A stretch of 64,000 bases of DNA from Candidatus Parcubacteria bacterium (GTDB lineage Bacteria; Patescibacteriota; Microgenomatia; UBA12405). The position numbers were made by a program, and so were the translations under genes. The stretch covers positions 50,583 through 114,582 of the forward strand of contig JAEZTF010000010.1 of the NCBI GenBank assembly GCA_023443725.1. The letters are read 5' to 3'. Shown piece after piece: positions 1 to 7,444 of the stretch (within the stretch, counting starts at the first letter, position 1; every line of letters begins with the position of its first letter). The notes beneath the pieces are model-generated. The model searched no databases and was not told where the DNA came from. It saw nothing but the letters and a program-made list of their open reading frames with translations.

Positions 1-1208
1 CCAAAATTTAGTTTTATTTTTCTGTTCGAAGAAGAACTAGAAGTATTGTCTTTGTTTTCTCTAGCCGTCATAAGTAAACCAATAGTACTAGTGTATGCAG
101 GATTGAGAATATCATCGACGATACCTCCCATTTTTGGGGGAAAAGCAATTCTAAAAGGTAAAGGAATTATTTTTTCACAAATTTCTTTTGCATTGACGGT
201 TTGGGCACCACCACCAGTAAGAACAATTCCGGCTGGAATTACATGATGCAAATTGGCTGACTCTAATTGATTAAAAATTAGATTAAATATTTCTTCAAGT
301 CTTGGTTTGATAATTCCATTAGTGGCAGTTTGAATTGATATTTTTCTGTTTTTATCAAGAGAATCTATATCTAGTTTGGAAATTTCAATCTCATCATCAA
401 AGTTTTTATTTTCAACTAACTTGTTTAATTTAAGTTTTATTTTTTCAGCATCATCAAGAGAAAATCTTAGTCCTATAGCCAAATCATTAGTAACATTATT
501 AGCACCGATAGGAATCACTGAAGAAAATATAGGAGCACCTTCATTAAAAACAGTGATAGTAGTAACACTACCACCGATATCTACAAGTGCGACTCCTAAT
601 TCTTTTTCGGTTTCACTTAGACTGGCTTTTGCAGCAGCTAAACCAGAAAAAGTAAGATTGTTTATATGGATACCAATATCTTCAAGACATTTTCTAAGAT
701 TTTTAAGTGACGGCGTTGAAGCTAGAACAATGTGAGTTTCTACTTCAAGCCTAGTACCATTCATACCAATAGGATCGACTACTCCTTCTTGACCATCAAC
801 AGTATATTTAATTGGTATTATGTGAATTATTTCTTTTCCAGGTGGTATAGCGATGGCCTTAGCGGCTTCAACTACTCGATTAATATCATTTTGGTCAATT
901 TCACCGTTGGGGTTGCTAATAGCTACTACACCATGTGAGTTAACAGATTCGATATATGGTGCTGATAAAGAGATAGAAGCAGAATTGATTTGAAAACCAG
1001 CCATTCTTTCAGCAGATTCTATACTTTGAGTAATAGTGTTGGATGCTTGGTCAATATTAATAATTTGACCTTTTCTAAAACCTGTGGCAGGGATTGAAGA
1101 TACAGCAATAATATTAAATTTATCCTCTACTTCCTGATATTGACCGATTATAGTGGTTACTTTTGAAGTTCCGATATCAATGCCACTAATTGTTTTTGAG
1201 TGTTGCAT
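1..1208 (-). CDS. ftsA: Cell division protein FtsA (3' end beyond window)
   Basis: FtsA is the actin-like ATPase that tethers FtsZ to the membrane and recruits the divisome. About 402 residues are visible; the C-terminus, including any membrane-targeting helix, lies beyond the left edge. The actin-fold motifs are clear: a phosphate-1 loop GIDIGTSKV near residue 9, a phosphate-2 loop LVDIGGSVTTI in the middle, and an adenosine-binding LTGGGAQ in the last third. The ATG at 1208 places GIDIGTSK at the usual distance from the N-terminus and overlaps the ftsQ-like gene by 23 nt. It is the last visible gene of the dcw run; ftsZ would be expected next, outside the window. Confidence 0.95.
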   Translation of the reverse strand, partial: MQHSKTISGIDIGTSKVTTIIGQYQEVEDKFNIIAVSSIPATGFRKGQIINIDQASNTITQSIESAERMAGFQINSASISLSAPYIESVNSHGVVAISNPNGEIDQNDINRVVEAAKAIAIPPGKEIIHIIPIKYTVDGQEGVVDPIGMNGTRLEVETHIVLASTPSLKNLRKCLEDIGIHINNLTFSGLAAAKASLSETEKELGVALVDIGGSVTTITVFNEGAPIFSSVIPIGANNVTNDLAIGLRFSLDDAEKIKLKLNKLVENKNFDDEIEISKLDIDSLDKNRKISIQTATNGIIKPRLEEIFNLIFNQLESANLHHVIPAGIVLTGGGAQTVNAKEICEKIIPLPFRIAFPPKMGGIVDDILNPAYTSTIGLLMTARENKDNTSSSSSNRKIKLNF

Positions 1209-1563
1209 AAGGATGATCGATGCTAAGATCGACTAAATTAAATTGTCTATTATTCATTTTAGCTGTTTTAGAAAGATCTTGCAAAGATACAATTTGCCAA
1301 TATGGATCTTTTTGAGTAGAAATAATAACTTTAACTAAATTATTATTGTTATCTTGTAAATAAAATTCAACTTCATTTAAATAATCTCTAATAGTTAAAT
1401 TAATAGGATCTAATTGACTGGTTTTAAAAGCATTGTTTAATTTATCGTAAAAATCGTTTTGGTTTGATTTTGGAGTAATAGTTGAGGGATAAGTTTTAAT
1501 TATAGTAAAAGCAATTATTCCAATAGTTAAAGTCAAACTAAAAATGATTTTAAATAATTTCAT
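1186..1563 (-). CDS. Minimal FtsQ/DivIB-like divisome protein
   Basis: This is a 125-residue protein with one N-terminal membrane helix (about residues 5-23) followed by a short extracytoplasmic domain. It ends FNLVDLSIDHPYATLK, which resembles the last strand of FtsQ family proteins (a VDLRF-type motif). Its place between murG and ftsA is where ftsQ normally lies. FtsQ/DivIB is usually 220-280 residues with a POTRA domain and a beta domain; here there is only room for about half of that, so the POTRA domain appears to be absent. It overlaps murG by 14 nt and ftsA by 23 nt. The identity is inferred mainly from position, topology and the C-terminal motif. Confidence 0.6.
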   Translation of the reverse strand: MKLFKIIFSLTLTIGIIAFTIIKTYPSTITPKSNQNDFYDKLNNAFKTSQLDPINLTIRDYLNEVEFYLQDNNNNLVKVIISTQKDPYWQIVSLQDLSKTAKMNNRQFNLVDLSIDHPYATLKNN

Positions 1564-2641
1564 AAATTAACTTTAATAGTTTCAGATTAATTTGATTTTT
1601 TATATTTTTATTCTGAAACTTTATTAGTTTTAGTGAATTGATGGATGATAAAAGATTCTTACTGTTTAATTGGGATTGATCAATAATAATAGTTTGTTGT
1701 GGTAATTGTTGTTTAACCCAATTAGCATTTATTAACTGTTCATTTTGTTGACTTTTGGGCAAAGGAATCAGAATGGATCTTTGATTAAAAGCAACAATTT
1801 CTTGGCTAGTATTAGCACCACTTCGACTAATAATTATTGAGGCTTTTTTGAAAATCCACCCCATATATTCTGTTTTTATATAATCAAAAGGATAATAATT
1901 TTTATATTTTGAAGACAATTTTTTAAATTTCTCGAAGTCTAATGGTCCAGTTTGATGAATAATTAAAAAATCTTTTAAGTTTGGTAAGATTTTTTTAATA
2001 GTTAAGTTAATAACATGCGATCCTTGATTACCAGCGGTAATATAAATAATTGGTTTTTGGTTAGATTTAATTGAAGGAATTTTAATTTCTTGAGTAAATA
2101 ATTCATAGCGGAGTAAATTTCCAGTAACAGCGGTTTTTGTTTTAGGTAAACTTTTTAATTGTTTTTGATTGTCGAAAGACAAGGCAATTTTAGTTACAAA
2201 CAAACTGTTTATTTTTGTGGTTAAGCTATTAGTAGCGGTTTGTTCATGAGTAATAGTAGGAATGTGTTTTAAACAACCATTAATGATTACAGGAACAGAA
2301 ACATAACCACCAAAAGAAACAATTACATCAGGTTTAATTTTGACTATAATTCTTTTTGATTCAAAAAAACCAATTATAGTTTTTTTTATACCTCTAAGAG
2401 TATTGGGAAAGTACTTACGATCAAATTTACCACATTCAATACCAAAATAACTTATCCCCAATTCAGGAATAATCTTTGATTCAATTGACTTTTCTTGGCC
2501 TTCCGAAGAATTTAATTTACGGCCAATATAATAAATGGTCCAATTAAATTTGGAGTCATTTTTAAGTTGACGAATCAGTTCTAGAGCTGGTGTGAGATGA
2601 GTGCCGGTGATGATGATTATCTTTGTTATCTTTTGACTCAT
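1550..2641 (-). CDS. murG: UDP-GlcNAc:lipid I GlcNAc transferase MurG
   Basis: MurG (GT28) adds GlcNAc to lipid I on the inner face of the membrane, giving lipid II. In this 363-residue protein the family motifs appear in order: TGTHLTPA (12-19, for the usual GGTGGHxxPA), FGGYVS (110-115), HEQ (132-134), TAGNQGS (202-208) and SRSGANT (272-278), the last being the donor-binding signature. The first glycine loop is unusual: His and Pro are kept but one glycine is replaced. The start overlaps the ftsW coding tail by 80 nt, yet the N-terminal loop needs this start, so the overlap looks real. Confidence 0.95.
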   Translation of the reverse strand: MSQKITKIIIITGTHLTPALELIRQLKNDSKFNWTIYYIGRKLNSSEGQEKSIESKIIPELGISYFGIECGKFDRKYFPNTLRGIKKTIIGFFESKRIIVKIKPDVIVSFGGYVSVPVIINGCLKHIPTITHEQTATNSLTTKINSLFVTKIALSFDNQKQLKSLPKTKTAVTGNLLRYELFTQEIKIPSIKSNQKPIIYITAGNQGSHVINLTIKKILPNLKDFLIIHQTGPLDFEKFKKLSSKYKNYYPFDYIKTEYMGWIFKKASIIISRSGANTSQEIVAFNQRSILIPLPKSQQNEQLINANWVKQQLPQQTIIIDQSQLNSKNLLSSINSLKLIKFQNKNIKNQINLKLLKLIYEII

Positions 2642-3731
2642 GATTTGAGTATAGCAGGGTTGTGTTATTTTTTTCGATATTATGAACCAACCCGATGGCG
2701 GCGGCTAAAGTAGTTAAAGATGATCCACCATAAGAAATAAATGGTAAAGGAACTCCGGTTAAAGGGATAATACCAGCAATTGCTGAAACATTAATTAATG
2801 TTTGATAAGTAATCCATAAAGCAGTGCCTGAAACTATAAGAGATTGAAAATTGTCAGGAATAATATTGGCTAATTTAAACAAATAAGAAATTAAAGAAAT
2901 ATAAACAATTATTATAGAAAATAATCCGATGAATCCGGTTTCTTCACCAATAACCGCCAGAATGGAATCAGTAGATATTTTTGGAAGAAAACTATATTTT
3001 TGATCTGAATTAGCAAAACCTTTACCAAAAAAACCACCAGAAGCTAGAGTTAAAGTAATTTGATTACTATGATATGAAGCCGTGTTTTGATTTTGTTCAG
3101 GATTTAGCATAGTTTTTAATCTAGCAGACCTATAAGGAGAAGTTAAAACCAATATCAAACTAATCGAAACTAAAAAAACACAAAATGTAAGAAGTGAGCT
3201 AATTTTGCCACCCCCAAGGTAATAAAGTGAAATAGAAATAGCCGATATTAAAATAGCTGTACTTAAATTTGGTTCTATAATTATTAGTACAAAAGGAATA
3301 CCTAAATAAACAACCAAGTTTTTTAATTGACAATTTTCACTTTTTGAAAAAAATTTTGAAAGAAATAACACTAAACTCAGTTTTAAAATTTCTGATGGTT
3401 GAAATTTAACGATGCCCAAATTCAACCAACGATGAGCTCCAAGAGTTTCATCACTAAATCCTGGAATAATAACTAATATCAAAGCAATAATTGAAAAAAT
3501 AAAAAATAAAGGAATATATTTTTGAATAGTTTTAAGTTTTATCTTAGAAAAAATAAAATAAACTACAAAACTAATTATTAACCAAAGACTTTGTTTTCTA
3601 AGAAAGAAAAACTTATCTCCAATACTAGTAGTAGCTTCACTAAGTGAAGCAATGGAAATAAAAATAATTCCAATAGCAATTAGAATAGAAATTAGGGAAA
3701 TTAAAGGTGATTTAAATGCTGACGGTTTCAT
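2562..3731 (-). CDS. ftsW: Septal peptidoglycan glycosyltransferase FtsW (SEDS)
   Basis: FtsW polymerises lipid II with its partner FtsI at the septum. This 389-residue multi-spanning protein has the SEDS signatures HRWLNLGIVKFQPSE (about 100-114), TSPYRSAR, SGGFFGKGF, STDSILAVIGEE with the conserved catalytic Asp (about 253), and PLPFISYGGSS (about 326). The frame is open up to 3854, but the ATG at 3731 gives the normal short cytoplasmic N-terminus; the extra 41 residues would be an unrelated overlap with the upstream ATP-grasp gene. The hydrophilic C-terminal tail is rich in His and Ser and is encoded by DNA that also encodes the start of murG in another frame. Confidence 0.95.
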   Translation of the reverse strand: MKPSAFKSPLISLISILIAIGIIFISIASLSEATTSIGDKFFFLRKQSLWLIISFVVYFIFSKIKLKTIQKYIPLFFIFSIIALILVIIPGFSDETLGAHRWLNLGIVKFQPSEILKLSLVLFLSKFFSKSENCQLKNLVVYLGIPFVLIIIEPNLSTAILISAISISLYYLGGGKISSLLTFCVFLVSISLILVLTSPYRSARLKTMLNPEQNQNTASYHSNQITLTLASGGFFGKGFANSDQKYSFLPKISTDSILAVIGEETGFIGLFSIIIVYISLISYLFKLANIIPDNFQSLIVSGTALWITYQTLINVSAIAGIIPLTGVPLPFISYGGSSLTTLAAAIGLVHNIEKNNTTLLYSNHESKDNKDNHHHRHSSHTSSRTDSST

Positions 3732-4845
3732 TGGCAGATTTGATAATTGAGGGTTTGATATTGATAGGATTGTTTTGATTAGAAAATGGAATAAAATCTC
3801 GATAACGACTACAGGTATTATTTGATTTATCTTTTTTGGTAATTTCAGAACCAATGATTTTAGAATTGTAAAATCTTTTATTTTCTTGAGGGATATCTAT
3901 TTTTGTTTCTATTGGTAAGAATGATAAAAGATGAAAGAAAAAAAGTGAATTAATATTATTTCTAATTTCGATTTGATGGTAAAGATCAAAAGAAGCTGTT
4001 AATCTTGGATTACATTCTAAAATGAAAACTTCTTCTTGATCAGTTACAAAAAAATCTAGACCAAAGAAACCATGATAATCAAAATTTGATAATACATCGG
4101 CAAGTTGTTCAGTTAAAATTTTAATTTTTTCAACAATTTTTGTTGGAGCAAACGATGGCCATTGTCGACCAACAGTAGTGAAAGGGTTTTGAGTAAATTG
4201 AGAAAGTCCAGTATATTGTAGTCCCGGTGGACTTTGAATTAGACCAGCGTTGGTAAGACAACAATTATTAATTAATGAATAACCAGATAAAAATGGTGTA
4301 AATTTTACTGGAGTTTGAAGTGGAATTTTATCTTTTATATCTTCCCAATTTGATGAACTAAAGGTGCTTTTACCAGCCCAACCGAATCTGGTTTGAAGAA
4401 CTAAATGTTTATTTAATACTTGTTGATATTTTTCAAAGTTTTCTTGATTGAATTTATCAATAATTGATGGAATTGTAGGTAAATAATGTTTTTTACAAAG
4501 TTTAGAAAAATTTATTTTATCTTCTAAAAAGCGATTTATTTTGGCTGGATTAGCGGCGTAAATCCAATTTTTTTGATGACAGATATGTTCTATCTTTCCC
4601 GAAGGTTTGAATGGAATTATAACTGCTTGGTGGCCAGTTTGTTTAATTTTGTTTTTAATAAAATTAATAGTTATGACTTCTGATAATAATTTCCCCGAAT
4701 TTTTAATTTTATTGTTTAAATTCAAAATATCTGAATTTAATAAATAAAAATTACTTATTTCTTTAATATTGATAGTTAAAAACTTATCAACACTAATAAA
4801 GAAAAAATCAAAATTACTATTTTGAAGTGTGTTAATTAGATTCAT
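3712..4845 (-). CDS. ATP-grasp ligase of unknown substrate, inside the dcw cluster
   Basis: This 377-residue protein has an ATP-grasp fold, which joins a carboxylate to an amine through an acyl-phosphate. A flexible loop RFGWAGKSTF (153-162) and the metal/ATP-binding ECNPRLTAS (277-285) are visible, the latter as in ATP-grasp amino-acid ligases and carbamoyl-phosphate synthase. It is translationally coupled to the PLP gene upstream (ATGA overlap at 4842-4845) and overlaps ftsW by 20 nt. It is not a recognisable D-Ala-D-Ala ligase, although ddl or murD often occupies this place in dcw clusters. The substrate is unknown; an amino acid, a peptide or a carrier protein is possible. Confidence 0.75.
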   Translation of the reverse strand: MNLINTLQNSNFDFFFISVDKFLTINIKEISNFYLLNSDILNLNNKIKNSGKLLSEVITINFIKNKIKQTGHQAVIIPFKPSGKIEHICHQKNWIYAANPAKINRFLEDKINFSKLCKKHYLPTIPSIIDKFNQENFEKYQQVLNKHLVLQTRFGWAGKSTFSSSNWEDIKDKIPLQTPVKFTPFLSGYSLINNCCLTNAGLIQSPPGLQYTGLSQFTQNPFTTVGRQWPSFAPTKIVEKIKILTEQLADVLSNFDYHGFFGLDFFVTDQEEVFILECNPRLTASFDLYHQIEIRNNINSLFFFHLLSFLPIETKIDIPQENKRFYNSKIIGSEITKKDKSNNTCSRYRDFIPFSNQNNPINIKPSIIKSANETVSI

Positions 4846-5663
4846 CTTTTGGCACCGGTTAAAAGAATAACTGGAAAGTTTCCAACATCGATTCCATTTT
4901 TAATCGCTTTTTGATAACCGGCTAAAGCTAATGATCCTTCTAAAGAAGTAAAAATATTTTTAGATTCGAGTAGTTGATTGGCTAATAAAATAGCTTCATT
5001 TTGAACAGTAAAAGCCGAACCATTACAATTCTTAATATTTGAAATAATTTTGTCTTTTAGGGGTATAAATTTTACAGATAAAGCATCAGTAATTAGTCTG
5101 TTTTCAGGTATAAAGTTGTTATCAAAGCGTTTGGAAATAGGACAGTTACTGGCCGATTGAACAGCAAAAATCTTAGTTGAAGGTGGAAGTTTTTGGGCAA
5201 TTCCGAGAAGGGTAGTACCACTACCAACAGGAATAAAAATACTGCTAATTTGTGGTAAATCTTGAATAACTTCTAAGGCAATTTGTTGATATCCGATTAA
5301 AGCTGAAGGATCGGTTGATTGACGAAGTAGATAAACTTGTTTACTTTTTGCATATTTAATAGCATCGCTAATAGGTTGGTCACTTAAAATAATTTCAGCA
5401 GAGTATTGCTTTAAAAGATCTAATTTCTTTTGATTTACTTTTGAAGATAAAAATATAGTTAATTCAATCTGATTGATTTGGCAAAAATGAGCCGCTGAAA
5501 TTGCTGCATTACCAGTACTAGAGATAACAGCTTTAGTGAAACCAAGATGTTTTAAGTTTTCTATTTGAAACGGTATGGCTCTATCTTTAGCTGAACCGGT
5601 TGGGTTTTGGTCTTCCCTTTTTAAATAAAAATTGTCTATTTTAACTAAAGGAGTATTTGTCAT
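4842..5663 (-). CDS. PLP-dependent fold-type II enzyme (threonine synthase/cysteine synthase-like)
   Basis: This 273-residue enzyme belongs to the tryptophan-synthase-beta family of PLP enzymes. It has the Schiff-base lysine in NPTGSAKDRA (Lys26), a substrate loop STGNAA (49-54) and a phosphate loop PVGSGTT (145-151). It is shorter than a typical threonine synthase (350 or more residues). Members make Thr, Cys or diaminopropionate, or racemise or deaminate Ser/Thr, and the sequence alone does not decide which. It is coupled to the ATP-grasp gene and diverges from the LysW-like gene with 43 nt between the start codons. No Shine-Dalgarno is seen; a TATAAT box lies 11 nt before the ATG. Confidence 0.8.
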   Translation of the reverse strand: MTNTPLVKIDNFYLKREDQNPTGSAKDRAIPFQIENLKHLGFTKAVISSTGNAAISAAHFCQINQIELTIFLSSKVNQKKLDLLKQYSAEIILSDQPISDAIKYAKSKQVYLLRQSTDPSALIGYQQIALEVIQDLPQISSIFIPVGSGTTLLGIAQKLPPSTKIFAVQSASNCPISKRFDNNFIPENRLITDALSVKFIPLKDKIISNIKNCNGSAFTVQNEAILLANQLLESKNIFTSLEGSLALAGYQKAIKNGIDVGNFPVILLTGAKR

Positions 5664-5674
5664 ATAATTGGCTA

Positions 5675-5682
5675 ATTATACT
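5675..5682. promoter_or_regulatory. Possible overlapping divergent -10 boxes
   Basis: The 43-nt gap between the PLP gene and the LysW-like gene carries TATAAT on the minus strand (5675-5680, 11 nt before the PLP gene ATG) and TATACT on the plus strand (5677-5682, 24 nt before the LysW-like ATG). A second plus-strand box, TATATT at 5688-5693, is 13 nt before that ATG. No clear -35 and no Shine-Dalgarno is visible for either gene, so very short or leaderless transcripts are likely. In such AT-rich DNA these matches are weak evidence. Confidence 0.35.
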
Positions 5683-5706
5683 AATTATATATTTTTTATC
5701 TTTAAT

Positions 5707-5871
5707 ATGACAGAAACAAAGAAAGTTAAATGTCCTGATTGTGGAGCTGAAATTTTATTATCTGGAACTGAAGAAGTCGGTGATATTTTGGAATGTGGCG
5801 AGTGTGGTACTGAAGTAGAAATTACTTCTATTGATCCTCTTTCTTTTAGAGAATTAGTCGAAGAGAAATAA
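5707..5871 (+). CDS. LysW-like zinc-ribbon (amino-group carrier-like) protein
   Basis: This 54-residue acidic protein has two CxxC knuckles (CPDC and CGEC) and the spacing, GDILE segment and IDP segment typical of LysW/ArgW. In Thermus and archaea those proteins carry the amino group of aminoadipate or glutamate on a C-terminal Glu during Lys/Arg synthesis. Here the tail ends LVEEK, not the EDWGE of classical LysW, so the carrier function is uncertain. I chose the ATG at 5707; the frame opens at 5668 but the extra residues are hydrophobic and unrelated. It is the only plus-strand gene in the first 37 kb. It diverges from the PLP and ATP-grasp genes and overlaps the end of the NlpC gene by 18 nt. 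Confidence 0.7.
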   Translation: MTETKKVKCPDCGAEILLSGTEEVGDILECGECGTEVEITSIDPLSFRELVEEK

Positions 5872-6426
5872 TCTGTAAATACCTTGATTCTCAAAATTCA
5901 GATCAGTTAAATCGGCTTGTCCATAATGAACTCCCCTATTATCTCTTGAACTATCGACATATAAAATAATATTGTCTTTTTTCTCGATGATAAACAAAAC
6001 ATGATGACCATTCTTTTGACGAACTAGGTCGCCAGTTTGAATATCAGTAATATTTGTAATTTTTTTTGATAAAGGAGTGGAAGTTAACATGTCAGCAGAA
6101 GTTTTTCGAGGATTAAGATCTACTTTTTTATTGATCAAAGAACCATAGAATATTAGCAACTGACAAACTAATCCGGAGCAATCGATACCGATTTTATTTT
6201 TCTTTTGAAAATTGTAAATTTCTCTTTCTGAAAGATTTAATAATTTTAAATTTTCTTGGTTAGCCAATTCAACAGTTTTAAGAGCGATATCTTTAGCGTT
6301 TCCCTTACCTCCCATAAATCCCTCTTTGATTATTTTGCCGTCTTTTAAAGTATTCTTCCAATATGGAATACCGATGTATTTACTGATTTCTAATTTTAAT
6401 TGATTGATTAATTCAGGCCCAACCAT
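5854..6426 (-). CDS. NlpC/P60-like cysteine peptidase or amidase, no signal peptide
   Basis: This 190-residue protein has the NlpC/P60 signature IDCSGL (nucleophile Cys83) and a downstream GHHVLFI with the catalytic His (141 or 142). The family cleaves gamma-D-Glu-diamino-acid or related amide bonds in peptidoglycan. I took the ATG at 6426, which overlaps mraY by 19 nt; the open frame starts at 6462 but the extra 12 residues have no support. No signal peptide or membrane segment is visible, so it may act in the cytoplasm on precursors or recycled peptides, which is unusual for a dcw gene. It converges with the LysW-like gene, overlapping it by 18 nt. Confidence 0.75.
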   Translation of the reverse strand: MVGPELINQLKLEISKYIGIPYWKNTLKDGKIIKEGFMGGKGNAKDIALKTVELANQENLKLLNLSEREIYNFQKKNKIGIDCSGLVCQLLIFYGSLINKKVDLNPRKTSADMLTSTPLSKKITNITDIQTGDLVRQKNGHHVLFIIEKKDNIILYVDSSRDNRGVHYGQADLTDLNFENQGIYRLFLFD

Positions 6427-7442
6427 AATCCAAAAATAGCTAAAATAATACCAGCTAACCAAGCACGAGTAACAATTTTAGGTTCTTCCCAACCAATTTT
6501 TTGCAAAGTAAGATGAATAGGAGCAGCTGGAAAAACTTTTTTACCAAAATATTTTTTACTAAAAATCTGAATAGCACTACTCATACCTTCAATGATGAAT
6601 GGAGAACCAATAATTAATAATGGAACTATTTTTCCTAAAAGAATAGCAATTACGGCAAATGTAGCGCCAAATGATAAAGCTCCGACGTCACCCAACCAAA
6701 TTCTGGCTGGATAAACATTAAAATATAAAAAGGCGATTAATGATCCTAACCATAGTGACAAAAATAAAGAAGTTGGAGTATCTAATGAGGTATTTGATAA
6801 AAACCAAAAAGCAAACAAAGCTATCATTAATAAACCACAAGACAGACCATCTAAACCATCAGTAATATTAAAAAAGTTGGTAAAAGCAGTGATGATGATG
6901 GTGGATATGGGGATAAAAAATAAACCTAAGTGAATTGGTCCAAAAAAAGGTATGTAGAAAAAATCTATTTTTAATTTTAGATAAATAAGAAAAGAAATAA
7001 TAACTGATAAAAGTAATTGAAGAATAAGTTTATGAATTAATCTAAGTCCAAAAAAACCAGTTTTTTTGAAACCAAAAAACTTATAAATATCATCATAAAG
7101 TCCAAGAATACCAAAACTAATAAAAGTAAAAAAGATTATTTCTAACTCATAATTTATTTGAAAATTAGAAGAAATAAATATTTTGGAAAATTTTAATATA
7201 GGAAATAGAATTAAAAACATAACACAAACAGCAATGATGATTAAGAGTCCTCCACCTACAGGTGTGCCACTTTTTGAGTTATGAAATTTATCAAAAATAG
7301 GTGTTTTGTTATTTTGAAAATCGGTTGTTTGTTGTTTTTGACGTTGAAATTTGAGTTTGTAAAGAAGATTGATAAATGGAACAACTAAAGTACTAGAAAT
7401 AAAGAAGGAAAAAAGTAATAGACCTAAATAAAGATGAATCAT
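6408..7442 (-). CDS. mraY: Phospho-MurNAc-pentapeptide transferase MraY
   Basis: MraY transfers phospho-MurNAc-peptide from UDP to undecaprenyl phosphate, making lipid I. The 344-residue, about ten-helix protein has the DD pair in YDDIYKFFG (117-118), FNITDGLDGL (191-200) and WLGDVGA (249-255), all conserved active-site segments. The usual triple-His loop (PIHHHxE) reads PIHLTLQ (309-315), with only one His kept, followed by a normal GWEEPKIV. It lies between murA (2-nt gap) and the NlpC gene, in the expected precursor-to-lipid order. Confidence 0.93.
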   Translation of the reverse strand: MIHLYLGLLLFSFFISSTLVVPFINLLYKLKFQRQKQQTTDFQNNKTPIFDKFHNSKSGTPVGGGLLIIIAVCVMFLILFPILKFSKIFISSNFQINYELEIIFFTFISFGILGLYDDIYKFFGFKKTGFFGLRLIHKLILQLLLSVIISFLIYLKLKIDFFYIPFFGPIHLGLFFIPISTIIITAFTNFFNITDGLDGLSCGLLMIALFAFWFLSNTSLDTPTSLFLSLWLGSLIAFLYFNVYPARIWLGDVGALSFGATFAVIAILLGKIVPLLIIGSPFIIEGMSSAIQIFSKKYFGKKVFPAAPIHLTLQKIGWEEPKIVTRAWLAGIILAIFGLWLGLN

Positions 7443-7444
7443 AA

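Noticed and set aside
46..938. Three open frames on the plus strand at the left edge
   Set aside because: They lie opposite ftsA, whose minus-strand frame is continuous from 1208 to the edge and has clear actin-fold motifs.
3712..4845. The dcw ATP-grasp protein as D-alanine-D-alanine ligase
   Set aside because: The Ddl signatures (HGxxGEDG at the N-terminus and the RSGxTxR-type C-terminal block) are not seen; only the general ATP-grasp features are.
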